Source of the DNA: Hydrogenophaga pseudoflava NBRC 102511
Lineage (GTDB): Bacteria; Pseudomonadota; Gammaproteobacteria; Burkholderiales; Burkholderiaceae_C
Reading direction: 5' to 3'
Assembly: GCF_001592285.1 (NCBI RefSeq)
Contig: NZ_BCWQ01000006.1
Location: forward strand, 1 to 64,000
Length of the DNA stretch: 64,000 bases
Position 1 is the stretch's first letter. Each line of letters opens with the position of its first letter. The notes below the pieces were generated by a model. The model saw only the letters and a program-made list of their open reading frames with translations. It ran no database searches and had not been told where the DNA came from. The position numbers and the translations under genes are program-made. Below are positions 18,945-28,024 of the stretch, piece by piece.

Positions 18945-21104
18945 ATGATCACCAAAACCATCCGCTACGACCTGGCCAACGGCATCGCCACCATCACCTT
19001 TGACGAGCAGGGCTCGCCGGTGAACACCATGTGCCTGCAATGGCAGGACGACCTGGACGCCATTGCGGCCCAGGTGGTCCAGGACAAGGCGCAGCTCAAG
19101 GGCATCGTGCTCGCCTCGGCCAAAACCACCTTCTTCGCCGGCGCCGACCTCAAGGGCGTGATGCGCTCGACGGAGGCCGACGGCCCGCGCGTGTTCCGCG
19201 AGATCGAACGCATCAAGAAGAACTTCCGCACCATCGAGACGCAGGGCGTGCCGGTGGTGTCCTGTCTGAACGGCGCGGCGCTGGGCGGGGGCTGGGAAGT
19301 GGCCCTGGTCGGCCACCACCGCATCGCGGTGAACAACCCCAAGATCCAGTTCGGCCTGCCCGAGATCACGCTGGGCCTGATCCCCGGTGGCGGTGGCATC
19401 ACCAAGATGACCCGCGTGCTGGGCCTGATGGCAGCCCAACCCTACATTCTGGAAAGCAAGCTGTTCGGCCCCGAAGAGGCGCTGAAGATCGGCGTGGTGC
19501 ACGAACTGGTCGCCACGCCCGAGGAGCTGCTGCCGCGCGCGCTGGCTTACATCGAAGCCGCGCAAGGCATGCCCGAGGCCTGCACCCACGTCTGGGACCG
19601 CAAGGATTACAAGATGCCCGGCGGCACGCCGAGCAACCCCAAGATCGCCGGCATGCTGACGGTGGCACCTGCCGTGCTCAAGCAAAAGACACGCGGCCTC
19701 TATCCCGCGCCCGAGGCCGCCCTGGCCGCGATGGTCGAAGGCGCGATGGTGGATTTCGATACCGCCATGCGCGTGGAAAGCCGCTACCTGGCCGGACTGA
19801 TGACCGGCGGCGTGGCGCGCAACATGATCAACACCTTCTTCTTCAACATGAACGCGATCAAGAGCGGTCAGTCGAGGCCGAAGGACGTGCCGCGCTACCA
19901 GCCGAAGAAGGTGGGCGTGCTGGGCGCCGGCATGATGGGTTCGGGCATCGCCTACGCGCAGGCCACGCGTGGCATCGCCACCGTGCTCAAGGACGTGAGC
20001 GTCGAAGCCGCCGAGAAAGGCAAGTCGTACACCACCAAGCTCACGCAGAAGCGGGTCGACAAAGGCCAGATGAGCGCCGAGAAACAGCAGGGCATCCTGA
20101 ACCTCATCACGCCCACCGCCAGCGCCGCCGACCTTCAGGGTTGCGACCTGATCATCGAGGCCGTGTTCGAACAGCGCGAACTCAAGGCCATGGTGACCAA
20201 GGAAGCCGAGCCCATGCTTGCCGAGGGCGGTTTCTTCGCCAGCAACACCTCCACCCTGCCCATCTCCGGTCTGGCCCAGGCCAGTGCGAAGCCGGCCAAG
20301 TTCGTCGGCATCCACTTCTTCAGCCCGGTGGACAAGATGAAGCTGGTCGAGATCATCCGCGGCAAGGACACCGACGACGAGACCATCGCGCGCGCCTATG
20401 ACTACGTGCAGGCCCTGGGCAAGCTGCCCATCGTCGTCAACGATTCGCGCGGCTTCTACACCAGCCGCACCTTCGGCACCTTCGTGATGGAAGGCGCCGC
20501 CATGCTGGGCGAAGGCATCCCGGCGCCCGTGATCGAAAACGCCGCCATGCAGGCCGGCATGCCGGTCGGCCCGCTGGCCGTGTTGGACGAGACCGCGCTC
20601 AGCCTGTCGGTGCATGTGCTGGAACAGACCCGCCTCGACTTCCAGAAGGAAGGCAAGCAATACGTTGCCACGCCCGGCGAGACACTGGTCGAGCAGATGG
20701 TCAAGCAGCACAAGCGCCCGGGCCGCGCGGCCGGCGGTGGCTTCTACGACTACCCAAAGGACGGCCGGAAGCACCTCTGGCCGCAGCTCAAGGCGCTCTA
20801 CGAAAAGCCGAGCGTCGACTGGAACCTGCAGGACGTGAAAGACCGCCTGCTCTACCGCCAGGCGGTGGAAACCGCGCGCTGTCTGGCCGAAGGCGTGCTC
20901 ACCAGTGTGCACGACGGCAACATCGGCTCGATCTTCGGCATCGGCTTCCCGGCCTGGACAGGCGGCGCGCTGCAGTTTATCTACGGCATGGGCGTCGACG
21001 CTTTCGAGCGGCGCTGCGCCGAGCTGGCCGCCCGCCACGGCAGCGGCTTCATACTCGCGGACGCGGTGAAAGCCGCGCTGCATCAACACCAACCCCAGTA
21101 CTGA
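18945..21104 (+). CDS. 3-hydroxyacyl-CoA dehydrogenase/enoyl-CoA hydratase bifunctional protein (FadB/FadJ-like)
   Basis: A 719-residue multifunctional beta-oxidation enzyme. The N-terminal crotonase domain has an oxyanion hole at NGAALGGGWEVAL (about 109-121) and a catalytic Glu segment FGLPEITLGLIPGGGG (about 136-151). The 3-hydroxyacyl-CoA dehydrogenase domain follows, with NAD motif GVLGAGMMGSG from about residue 323 and HFFSPVDKM carrying the catalytic His. The length matches FadB/FadJ. The ATG at 18945 is chosen by the GGAGA upstream. It acts with the thiolase encoded just before it. Confidence 0.93.
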   Translation: MITKTIRYDLANGIATITFDEQGSPVNTMCLQWQDDLDAIAAQVVQDKAQLKGIVLASAKTTFFAGADLKGVMRSTEADGPRVFREIERIKKNFRTIETQGVPVVSCLNGAALGGGWEVALVGHHRIAVNNPKIQFGLPEITLGLIPGGGGITKMTRVLGLMAAQPYILESKLFGPEEALKIGVVHELVATPEELLPRALAYIEAAQGMPEACTHVWDRKDYKMPGGTPSNPKIAGMLTVAPAVLKQKTRGLYPAPEAALAAMVEGAMVDFDTAMRVESRYLAGLMTGGVARNMINTFFFNMNAIKSGQSRPKDVPRYQPKKVGVLGAGMMGSGIAYAQATRGIATVLKDVSVEAAEKGKSYTTKLTQKRVDKGQMSAEKQQGILNLITPTASAADLQGCDLIIEAVFEQRELKAMVTKEAEPMLAEGGFFASNTSTLPISGLAQASAKPAKFVGIHFFSPVDKMKLVEIIRGKDTDDETIARAYDYVQALGKLPIVVNDSRGFYTSRTFGTFVMEGAAMLGEGIPAPVIENAAMQAGMPVGPLAVLDETALSLSVHVLEQTRLDFQKEGKQYVATPGETLVEQMVKQHKRPGRAAGGGFYDYPKDGRKHLWPQLKALYEKPSVDWNLQDVKDRLLYRQAVETARCLAEGVLTSVHDGNIGSIFGIGFPAWTGGALQFIYGMGVDAFERRCAELAARHGSGFILADAVKAALHQHQPQY

Positions 21105-21107
21105 TTC

Positions 21108-21851
21108 ATGAAACGACTCGAAGGAAAAATCGCCCTCATCACGGGCGCCGCACAAGGCATCGGCCTGGCCACGGCCCTGAAGTTCGCCCGCGAAGGCGCC
21201 ACCGTCGTCGTCTGCGACGTCAGGCAGGCCGCGGTCGACGAGGCCGTGAAGCAATGCCAGGCCGAAGGAGCCACAGCCACGGGCTTCGTGATGGACGTGA
21301 CCCAGCGCGACATGGTCGACGCCGTGGTGGCCCAGGTGAAGGAGCGCTTCGGCCGCATCGACGTGCTGGTGAACAACGCCGGCATCACGCAGGACGCGCG
21401 CCTGCAGAAGATGACACTGGAGCAGTTCGACAAGGTGATCGATGTCAACCTGCGCGGTGTCTTCCACTGCGCGCAGGCCGTGGCCGACACCATGACCGCC
21501 CAGGGCAGCGGCGTGATCCTCAACGCCTCGTCGGTGGTCGGCATCTACGGCAACTTCGGCCAGACCAACTACGCCGCCACCAAGTTCGGCGTGATCGGTT
21601 TCACCAAGACCTGGAGCCGCGAACTCGGCCCCAAGGGCGTGCGCGTCAACGCGGTCGCCCCCGGCTTCATCAGCACGCCCATCCTGAGCACCATCCCCGA
21701 CAAGGTGATCCAGGAGATGGAGCACCGCGTGCCGCTCAAGCGCCTGGGCCAGCCGGAAGAAATTGCCAACGTCTACGCCTTCCTGGCCAGCGACGAGGCC
21801 AGCTACATCAACGGGGCTGTCATCGAGGTTTCCGGCGGCATGTCGGTGTGA
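21108..21851 (+). CDS. SDR family 3-oxoacyl-ACP/acyl-CoA reductase (FabG-like)
   Basis: A 247-residue classical short-chain dehydrogenase. The cofactor motif GAAQGIG is at 13-19, NNAG follows, then the catalytic Ser (NASSVVG) and the YAATK motif. It starts 3 bp after the FadB-like stop with no ribosome binding site, so it is coupled. FabG-like enzymes reduce or oxidise 3-oxoacyl thioesters. In this operon it may act on 3-hydroxyacyl-CoA or link beta-oxidation to polyhydroxyalkanoate precursors; the context does not decide. Confidence 0.88.
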   Translation: MKRLEGKIALITGAAQGIGLATALKFAREGATVVVCDVRQAAVDEAVKQCQAEGATATGFVMDVTQRDMVDAVVAQVKERFGRIDVLVNNAGITQDARLQKMTLEQFDKVIDVNLRGVFHCAQAVADTMTAQGSGVILNASSVVGIYGNFGQTNYAATKFGVIGFTKTWSRELGPKGVRVNAVAPGFISTPILSTIPDKVIQEMEHRVPLKRLGQPEEIANVYAFLASDEASYINGAVIEVSGGMSV

Positions 21852-21866
21852 CCTTCGGGCGCCCGG

Positions 21867-21872
21867 GATAAT
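21867..21872 (+). promoter_or_regulatory. -10-like GATAAT, 6 nt before the chromate transporter start
   Basis: GATAAT matches the -10 consensus in five of six positions and ends exactly six nucleotides before the ATG at 21879, with no ribosome binding site between. No good -35 is seen. Confidence 0.4.
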
Positions 21873-21878
21873 CCGGAC

Positions 21879-22484
21879 ATGCCCGAACACACACCATCCA
21901 CCGACGCCGCCCCCAACCGCCCGCGCTCGCGCACCGACCTCTTTCTGTCCTTCACCTGGCTGGCCCTGCAGGGCTTCGGCGGGGTGCTGGCCGTGGTGCA
22001 GCGCGAGCTGGTGGAGAAGAAGCGCTGGATGACCCGTGAACAGTTCGTCGAGGACTGGGCCGTGGCGCAGATCATGCCCGGCCCCAACGTGGTCAACCTC
22101 TCGCTGATGATCGGAGGCCGCTACTTCGGCCTGCCCGGCGCGCTGGCCGCGCTCTCGGGCATGCTCGCGGCGCCCTTGGTCCTCGTGCTGCTGCTCGCCG
22201 CGCTGTACGGCAGCGTGGCCGACAGCGCTGCGGCACAAGGTGCGCTGCGCGGCATGGGCGCCGTGGCCGCCGGACTGATCACCGCCACCGGCATCAAGCT
22301 GATCGGCGCGCTGGACAAGAACGCCATGGGCCTGTGGGTCTGCATCGGCCTGGCCGCCCTCACCTTCGTCGCCATCGCCCTGCTGCGCCTGCCGCTGGCC
22401 TGGGTGCTGCTGGTCATCGGCAGCGGCGCCTGCCTCTGGGCCTACCGGGTGCTGGGCCGCACCGGCAAGGAGACCCAAGCATGA
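21879..22484 (+). CDS. Chromate transporter, short-chain subunit 1
   Basis: A 201-residue CHR-family membrane protein corresponding to one half of ChrA. The family motif GFGGVLAVVQRE lies at about 33-44 and the conserved AQIMPGPNVVNLS follows, with five to six hydrophobic segments. Short CHR proteins work as pairs of opposite topology to export chromate or related anions. The second subunit starts within its stop codon (ATGA). Chromate as the real substrate is inferred from the family. Confidence 0.88.
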   Translation: MPEHTPSTDAAPNRPRSRTDLFLSFTWLALQGFGGVLAVVQRELVEKKRWMTREQFVEDWAVAQIMPGPNVVNLSLMIGGRYFGLPGALAALSGMLAAPLVLVLLLAALYGSVADSAAAQGALRGMGAVAAGLITATGIKLIGALDKNAMGLWVCIGLAALTFVAIALLRLPLAWVLLVIGSGACLWAYRVLGRTGKETQA

Positions 22485-23077
22485 GCATGGCGCCCACCTT
22501 TGCCAACTGGCTGGACCTGTTCCTGCACTTTGCGTCGCTGTCGCTGCTTGCGGTGGGCGGCGCCATCACCACCGCGCCCGACATGCACCGCTACCTGGTG
22601 GGCGAGCAGCACTGGCTGAGCGACGCGCAGTTCAACTCGTCCATCGCCCTCTCGCAGGCCGCCCCGGGCCCGAACGTGCTGTTCGTCGCCCTGCTGGGCT
22701 GGAACGTGGGTCTGAATGCGGGCGGAGGCCCCTCCGCGGGCTGGCTGGCCTGGGCGCTGGCGTTGCTGGGCGTGGCGGTGACGCTGGTGGCCATCATGCT
22801 GCCCTCGTCCATCCTCACCTACACCGCCACCCAGTGGGGCCACCGCAACCGCGAGCTGCGAGCCGTGCGGGCCTTCAAGACTGGCATGGCGCCCATCGTG
22901 ATCGCCCTGCTGATCGCCACCGGCTGGCTGCTGAGCGCGTCTCACAACGTCCCGGCGCGCGACTGGCCCCTGTGGCTGCTGACCGTCTGCGCTGCGCTGC
23001 TGGTCTGGCGCACCCGGCTGCACCTGCTCTGGATGATCGGCGCGGGCGCGCTGGCCGGCGCCATGGGCTGGGTCTGA
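22481..23077 (+). CDS. Chromate transporter, short-chain subunit 2
   Basis: A 198-residue CHR half-protein pairing with the upstream subunit. The family motifs are present in diverged form (AVGGAITTAPDMHRYL and ALSQAAPGPNVLFV), with about six hydrophobic segments. It overlaps the first subunit by 4 bp. Its gene converges on the Yip1-like gene, leaving 15 bp between stops. Confidence 0.88.
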   Translation: MSMAPTFANWLDLFLHFASLSLLAVGGAITTAPDMHRYLVGEQHWLSDAQFNSSIALSQAAPGPNVLFVALLGWNVGLNAGGGPSAGWLAWALALLGVAVTLVAIMLPSSILTYTATQWGHRNRELRAVRAFKTGMAPIVIALLIATGWLLSASHNVPARDWPLWLLTVCAALLVWRTRLHLLWMIGAGALAGAMGWV

Positions 23078-23092
23078 CGGGTCTGGCCCGGC

Positions 23093-24331
23093 TTACTTCT
23101 GGCGCTGCAGGCCGGACAGGCCCTTGACGTCCAGCGCGTTCATGGCGGCGCGCACGCCGTCGATGTTCACGTTGTCACCGCTGACCTCGATCAGCACGCC
23201 ATTGGCCAGCATCATCGACATCTCGGCGCTCGAACCGTCCTTGCGGTACTCCTCCTTGAAGGCCACGCCGTCTTTCTTGTAGACTTTCTCGACCTCGTCC
23301 TGGGTCTCACGGCTGACCGTGCTCTGCGCCCAGGCCCCCATCGCCATCATCAGGGCGGGCATGGCGCCGATGTCCTGCACCTTGACCTCGACACGGCCCG
23401 CATCGTTGCGGAACTCTGAGGTGACACTGGAGAAGGTCATCCCCATCGCCGAATCCGAACGGGCCTCGATGGCGGTGCGTTCCATGCCGGCGAGCTTGGC
23501 CGGCACATAGGCCTGCAGTGCATCGGGTGCGAACGGCTGGCCACCCTGACCGCTGCCCATGGCCGCCCCCATCATCTCGCCCAGCGCCTTGCCCGCGGCC
23601 TCCGAGTCGCCCTTGGCCTGGGCCGCCTCCATCTGCTTGCTGGCCTCTTCCATCTTCTTGGCCGCCTCTTCCAGCTGCGCGGTGTTGATGGTGACCTCAG
23701 AGCCCGGCACCTTGATGCTCACGTCCCCCGCGGGGGCGCTGGCGCCGCCCATCATCATGCCGGCGCCGCCGCTGAACAGGCTGCCCACGGTCATCACCAC
23801 GATGCTGGCCACGATGCCGCAGACGATCAGCACGGCGGTGAAACCCAGCGCCTTGCCCTCGGGCACCTTCATCATCACCGGCACACCGGTGTAGAGCAGA
23901 TAGATCGAGTAGAGCGCGGCCAGCAGGCCCAGCATGGACAGCGCCGGCAGCAGGTTGAACACCCCGCCCAGCAGACCGGCGGTGGCGCCGTAGGCGACCA
24001 GCTTGAAGGCCTTGCCCATGTCCTTCTGGCCGCCGAAGCTCGGGGCCAGCGCATTGGCCACCAGGGCCAGCACATAGATCATCACCAGGGTCAGCACGAA
24101 ACCGACCACCATGTTGGCCAGCCCCGCCAGGATGGGCACCCGGAAATGGATGCCCATCATGCCCGTGCCGATCAGGCTGAAGCCGATGAAAGCCGCCAAC
24201 GACGACACGCCGGCCAGGTAGACCAGGTAGTTCTTGTAGAGACCGGCAATGTCGTCCGGCTCGCCCTCGATGATCGGCCAGGTGGCCTTGGGCTTGAGCA
24301 GAATGGCTTGCACGCGTTCAACCAGGTTCAT
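23093..24331 (-). CDS. Yip1-domain membrane protein
   Basis: A 412-residue protein. The first ~200 residues hold five to six transmembrane helices in a YIP1-like arrangement. A coiled-coil stretch rich in Glu, Lys, Gln and Ala follows (about 250-285), then a soluble C-terminal domain. An excellent ribosome binding site (GAGGAGG) marks the ATG at 24329-24331. The function is unknown; YIP1 domains occur in bacterial membrane proteins without an established role. The lipoprotein gene lies 82 bp upstream on the same strand. Confidence 0.75.
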   Translation of the reverse strand: MNLVERVQAILLKPKATWPIIEGEPDDIAGLYKNYLVYLAGVSSLAAFIGFSLIGTGMMGIHFRVPILAGLANMVVGFVLTLVMIYVLALVANALAPSFGGQKDMGKAFKLVAYGATAGLLGGVFNLLPALSMLGLLAALYSIYLLYTGVPVMMKVPEGKALGFTAVLIVCGIVASIVVMTVGSLFSGGAGMMMGGASAPAGDVSIKVPGSEVTINTAQLEEAAKKMEEASKQMEAAQAKGDSEAAGKALGEMMGAAMGSGQGGQPFAPDALQAYVPAKLAGMERTAIEARSDSAMGMTFSSVTSEFRNDAGRVEVKVQDIGAMPALMMAMGAWAQSTVSRETQDEVEKVYKKDGVAFKEEYRKDGSSAEMSMMLANGVLIEVSGDNVNIDGVRAAMNALDVKGLSGLQRQK

Positions 24332-24413
24332 GAATTCCTCCTCGGGGTTGCAGACACAAGAAAACGGTCCGGCAGCGCGAACCATACCGCCATCCGCCGC
24401 AGCGGGCCACCTT

Positions 24414-24755
24414 TCAGCGTGGGCTTTCGAAGAACACCGCGTTGGTGTAGTCGCTGATCTCGAAATAGACCTTCTTTTCGCCCGGGTCGGCCACCATGTT
24501 CTGGTTCTCGTCGAGCACGCCATACCCGTAGCGGTAGGCACGCGGCTTGCCGTCGTCGGTGCCCAGGGCCGTGCTCATCTTGTCGATGGACAAAAAGCGC
24601 CGGGCCAGTTTGTCGCCGGCGTAGATTTCGAGCACGCCGTTGGTGCCGGTCCAGTTCTGGATGTCGCGGCTGATCTTGTTCTGCTGTTCCTGCGTGCACC
24701 CGGCGAGCAAGACCAACCCCAGAACACAGGCGAATGCAGACGTCATGGGCTTCAT
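24414..24755 (-). CDS. Small lipoprotein of unknown function
   Basis: A 113-residue protein with a lipoprotein signal ending in lipobox LLAG-C20; the mature part is about 94 residues. A GGGAGG ribosome binding site precedes the ATG. No known domain is recognised; the mature part is rich in polar and aromatic residues. It lies 21 bp downstream of rlmB and 82 bp upstream of the Yip1-like gene on the same strand, and may be co-transcribed with either. Confidence 0.75.
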   Translation of the reverse strand: MKPMTSAFACVLGLVLLAGCTQEQQNKISRDIQNWTGTNGVLEIYAGDKLARRFLSIDKMSTALGTDDGKPRAYRYGYGVLDENQNMVADPGEKKVYFEISDYTNAVFFESPR

Positions 24756-24776
24756 GCGAGCCTCCCTTGAAAAAGA

Positions 24777-25520
24777 TCAGCCGCGCTGGCGCAAGGCCTC
24801 GTACAGGCAAACGCCACTGGCCACCGACACGTTCAGGCTTTCGACGCCGCCCTTCATGGGGATGCCCACCAGCTCGTCGCAGGTCTTGCGCGTGAGCTGG
24901 CGCATGCCGTCGCCTTCGGCGCCGAGCACCAGGGCCACCGGCCCCTTGAGATCGACCTGGTACAGCGTCTTGGGCGCATCGTCGCTGGTGCCGATGACCC
25001 AGATGTTGCGTTCCTTGAGTTCGTTCAGGGTGCGCGCCAGGTTGGTCACCATGAAATACGGCATGGTCTCAGCCGCACCGCTGGCCACCTTGGCCACCGT
25101 GGCATTGATGCCGACAGCGTGGTCCTTGGGCGCAATCACCGCATGGGCACCCGCGCCGTCGGCCACCCGCAGGCAGGCGCCCAGGTTGTGGGGGTCGGTC
25201 ACGCCGTCGAGCACCAGAAGCAGCGGCGCGATGCCATCGGCCTCCAGCTTTTCCAGCAGTTCGTCCAGCGAATGGGCCTGCTCCAGCGCGTTGACCCGGG
25301 CCGCGACGCCCTGGTGGCCGTGGCTGCCCGCGAGTTTGGCCAGGCGCAGGCCATCGGCCTCGATCAGGCGCACGCCCGCCTCCTTGGCGCGCTCGATGAA
25401 CTGCCGCATGCGCTGGTCGCGCCGCGTCGGCTCGAAGTAGATCTCGATGATGGATTGGGGCGCGGTTTTCAGGCGCACACCCACGGCGTGGAAGCCGAAC
25501 AGGACTTTGGGGGAGGACAT
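24777..25520 (-). CDS. rlmB: 23S rRNA (guanosine(2251)-2'-O)-methyltransferase
   Basis: A 247-residue SPOUT-class rRNA methyltransferase that modifies G2251 in the peptidyl-transferase P-loop. The N-terminal RNA-binding domain begins VLFGFHAV. The C-terminal SAM-binding knot shows its motifs LGAEGDGM and [15 protein letters not shown]. The length is normal. It has no ribosome binding site; GATAAT lies 6 nt before the ATG. Confidence 0.93.
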   Translation of the reverse strand: MSSPKVLFGFHAVGVRLKTAPQSIIEIYFEPTRRDQRMRQFIERAKEAGVRLIEADGLRLAKLAGSHGHQGVAARVNALEQAHSLDELLEKLEADGIAPLLLVLDGVTDPHNLGACLRVADGAGAHAVIAPKDHAVGINATVAKVASGAAETMPYFMVTNLARTLNELKERNIWVIGTSDDAPKTLYQVDLKGPVALVLGAEGDGMRQLTRKTCDELVGIPMKGGVESLNVSVASGVCLYEALRQRG

Positions 25521-25526
25521 GCCCCG

Positions 25527-25555
25527 ATTATCAAGCCCCCACGCGCCGCTTTCGA
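25527..25555 (-). promoter_or_regulatory. Candidate rlmB promoter (TCGAAA-N17-GATAAT), 6 nt before ATG
   Basis: On the minus strand TCGAAA (25550-25555) and GATAAT (25527-25532) are 17 bp apart, and GATAAT ends six nucleotides before the ATG at 25520. No Shine-Dalgarno sequence is present, which predicts a leaderless transcript. Confidence 0.5.
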
Positions 25556-25560
25556 TCTGC

Positions 25561-26250
25561 TCAGGCCGCCGCCGCCTCCGGCTCGCTGGCCTGACCGGCC
25601 TCGATGGTGATGCGCCGCTCGCAGCGCTGGGCGATGCCCCGGTCGTGCGTCACCAGCACCAGGGTGGTGCCCTGCTCGCGGTTGAGCTCGAACATCAGCT
25701 CCATGACCTTCTCGCCGGTCGCAAAGTCCAGGCTGCCGGTGGGTTCGTCCGCCAGCAGCACCGCCGGCTGCACCACGAAGGCCCGCGCCAGCGCCACGCG
25801 CTGCTGTTCGCCGCCCGACAGCACCTTCGGGTAGTGGCCAAGGCGCTCGCCCAGGCCCACGCGCTGCAGCATGGCGGTGGCGGCGCTGCGGGCATCGCGC
25901 CGGCCGGCCAGTTCCAGCGGCAGCATCACGTTCTCCAGCGCGGTCAGATTGCCCAGCAGCTGGAAGCTCTGGAACACGAAGCCGAGCTTCTGGGCGCGCA
26001 GCGCCGCGCGCTGGTCCTCGTCGCGGGCGAACAGGTCCACGCCATCGATGAACACAGTGCCGCGGGTCGGTGTGTCCAGCCCGGCAATGATGGACAGCAA
26101 GGTGCTCTTGCCCGAACCCGAGGCACCGACGATGGCGGCGGTTTCCCCTTGGCGCAGGGAGAAATCGATATCGCGCAAAATCGTCAGCGTGCCTGTGGAG
26201 TCGGTGACCGACTTGAACACATGCTGCACCACAATCATTTCCTGAGCCAT
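25561..26250 (-). CDS. ABC transporter ATP-binding protein (LolD/YbbA-like)
   Basis: A 229-residue ABC ATPase. Walker A is GASGSGKST, the signature LSGGEQQR, Walker [13 protein letters not shown] and the switch His is in VLVTHD; all are intact. It belongs to the MacB/LolD type. The divergent neighbour is a TesA-like esterase, the same pairing as ybbA/tesA in E. coli, so a YbbA-like role with a permease encoded elsewhere is likely. Only 26 bp separate the two divergent starts. Confidence 0.88.
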   Translation of the reverse strand: MAQEMIVVQHVFKSVTDSTGTLTILRDIDFSLRQGETAAIVGASGSGKSTLLSIIAGLDTPTRGTVFIDGVDLFARDEDQRAALRAQKLGFVFQSFQLLGNLTALENVMLPLELAGRRDARSAATAMLQRVGLGERLGHYPKVLSGGEQQRVALARAFVVQPAVLLADEPTGSLDFATGEKVMELMFELNREQGTTLVLVTHDRGIAQRCERRITIEAGQASEPEAAAA

Positions 26251-26276
26251 GTAGTCCGCCCTGAAAGGCCCGACAG

Positions 26277-26927
26277 TTGAAACGACGCCACTTTAACGCC
26301 CTGCTCTGCGCCGCCGCCGGCGCGGGGTCAATCGCGCCGGTCTTCGCACAAACGGCCGCCACAGCGGCCAACGTGCTGGTGGTCGGCGACTCGCTCAGTG
26401 CCGAATACGGCCTGCGGCGCGGCAGCGGCTGGGTGCAGATCCTGCAGGAACGCATGATCAAGGAGGGCATTCCGGCGCGCATGGTCAACGCCGGCATCAG
26501 TGCCGACACCACCTCAGGTGGCCGGTCCCGCCTGCCGGCGCTGCTCAGGCTGCACAAGCCGGCGGTGGTGATCATCGAGCTGGGCGCCAACGACGCGCTG
26601 CGCGGCCTGCCGCTGAACATGACGCGCGACAACCTGACCGCCATGACGAGGGCCTCGAAGGTGGCCGGTGCCAAGGTGGTCCTCGTCGGTATGCAGGTGC
26701 CGCCCAACTACGGCAGCCAGTACACCCGAGACTTCCGTGACCTCTTCCAGCAGGTGGCCAGCGCGGAAAAGGTCGCCCTGGTGCCCTTCCTGCTCAAGGG
26801 CGTGGCCGACCTGCCCGACCCGACCCTGCTGTTCCAGGACGACCGCATCCACCCCAACGAGGCCGCCCAGGCCACGATCGCCAACAACGTCTGGCCGGTG
26901 CTCGCGCCCCTGCTGCCGAAACGATAA
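26277..26927 (+). CDS. TesA-like SGNH esterase/lysophospholipase
   Basis: A 216-residue secreted SGNH hydrolase. Block I is VVGDSLS with the Ser nucleophile, block III is GANDA, and the Asp-His pair is in DRIHPNE. The N-terminus has an Arg-Arg pair and a hydrophobic stretch ending APVFA, so it is exported, possibly by the Tat route. The only usable start is TTG at 26277, since an in-frame TGA lies at 26262-26264. AAAGG lies at a suitable distance. It is divergent from the YbbA-like ATPase. Confidence 0.88.
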   Translation: MKRRHFNALLCAAAGAGSIAPVFAQTAATAANVLVVGDSLSAEYGLRRGSGWVQILQERMIKEGIPARMVNAGISADTTSGGRSRLPALLRLHKPAVVIIELGANDALRGLPLNMTRDNLTAMTRASKVAGAKVVLVGMQVPPNYGSQYTRDFRDLFQQVASAEKVALVPFLLKGVADLPDPTLLFQDDRIHPNEAAQATIANNVWPVLAPLLPKR

Positions 26928-26928
26928 T
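26923..26928 (+). promoter_or_regulatory. -10-like GATAAT overlapping the tesA-like stop, 6 nt before mnmH
   Basis: GATAAT contains the TAA stop of the esterase gene and ends six nucleotides before the ATG of mnmH. No ribosome binding site is evident. Overlap with a codon pair makes chance a real possibility. Confidence 0.3.
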
Positions 26929-26934
26929 CGGCGG

Positions 26935-28020
26935 ATGCCTGTCCGTACCCTGCCCGCCACCGAGGTGCTGCACCGCCTTGGCGAATTTGACGCCGTCATC
27001 GACGCCCGTTCCGAAGACGAACATGCGCTCGACCACGTGCCCGGTGCGCTGAACTGGCCCAGCCTGAACAATGCCGAACGCATCCTGATCGGCACCATGT
27101 ACAAGCAGGTCGACGCCTTCGAGGCCAAGAAGCGCGGCGCAGCGCTGGCCGCGCGCAACATCGCCGCACACATTGAACGGGAAGTGCTGGACAAGCCCAA
27201 AGGCTGGAAACCGCTGGTCTATTGCTGGCGCGGCGGCAACCGCAGTGGTGCACTGGCCACCATCCTGGGCGCGATCGGGTTCCAGGTCACGCTGATCGAG
27301 GGAGGCTACAAGGCCTGGCGCGCCGCCCTCGTGGAAGACCTGCCCGCGCAGGCGCAGCGCCTGCACTACCGCGTGGTCTGCGGCCCCACCGGCAGCGGCA
27401 AGACACGCCTGCTGCACGCGCTGGCGGCCGAAGGCGCTCAGGTGCTGGACCTTGAAGGCCTGGCCCGCCACCGCAGTTCGGTGCTCGGGCACATCCCTGG
27501 GGTCGAACAGCCCAGCCAGAAGCGATTCGACAGCCTCGTTTGGGAGGCCCTGCAGGCCTTCGACCCGGCGCGCCCTGTGTTCGTCGAAAGCGAGAGCAAG
27601 AAGGTGGGCAACCTCCGTGTGCCCGATGCACTGATCGACGCCATGCGCGCCAGCCCCTGCATCGACCTGCGACTGCCCGATGAAGAGCGCGTGGCCCTGC
27701 TGATGGAAGACTACGACTTTTTCGTGAAGGACAGCGAGCACTTCTGTCGGCGGCTGGAAGCGCTGACCGAGTTGCGCGGCAAGGCGGTGGTGGGCGAGTG
27801 GATCGAAAAAGTGCGCGCCGGCCGCACCAAGGAAGTGGTGCTGGACCTGCTCAGGCAGCACTACGACCCGACGTATGCGGCATCCATAGAGCGCAACTTT
27901 GCGCTCCATGCCCAAGCGCTCCCCTGCAGCCTGGGCTCTGGCTCAGATCAATCGATGCGCGTGGCCGCTCGCTCGCTGCTGAGCCCGACGGGCTCGCAGC
28001 CCCTACCCGACGAAAGTTAG
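26935..28020 (+). CDS. mnmH: tRNA 2-selenouridine synthase
   Basis: A 361-residue enzyme (MnmH/SelU/YbbB) that replaces sulfur by selenium in wobble 2-thiouridine of tRNA using selenophosphate. The N-terminal rhodanese domain carries the active Cys at about residue 97 (VYCWRGGNRSG). A P-loop (GPTGSGKT) lies at about 150-157. The length matches the family. Its presence implies selenophosphate synthetase (SelD) elsewhere in the genome. The last ~25 codons lie over a strong palindrome (see the hairpin at 27975). It starts 7 bp after the esterase gene. Confidence 0.92.
   Translation: MPVRTLPATEVLHRLGEFDAVIDARSEDEHALDHVPGALNWPSLNNAERILIGTMYKQVDAFEAKKRGAALAARNIAAHIEREVLDKPKGWKPLVYCWRGGNRSGALATILGAIGFQVTLIEGGYKAWRAALVEDLPAQAQRLHYRVVCGPTGSGKTRLLHALAAEGAQVLDLEGLARHRSSVLGHIPGVEQPSQKRFDSLVWEALQAFDPARPVFVESESKKVGNLRVPDALIDAMRASPCIDLRLPDEERVALLMEDYDFFVKDSEHFCRRLEALTELRGKAVVGEWIEKVRAGRTKEVVLDLLRQHYDPTYAASIERNFALHAQALPCSLGSGSDQSMRVAARSLLSPTGSQPLPDES
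27975..28000 (+). repeat. Palindrome within the 3' end of mnmH
   Basis: GCTGC (27975-27979) and GAGCCC (27981-27986) pair with GGGCTC (27990-27995) and GCAGC (27996-28000), giving 11 base pairs with one bulged T and a GAC loop. It could act as a transcript-end hairpin or be a repetitive palindromic element that invaded the gene end. No T-run follows directly. Confidence 0.5.
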
Positions 28021-28024
28021 CCGA

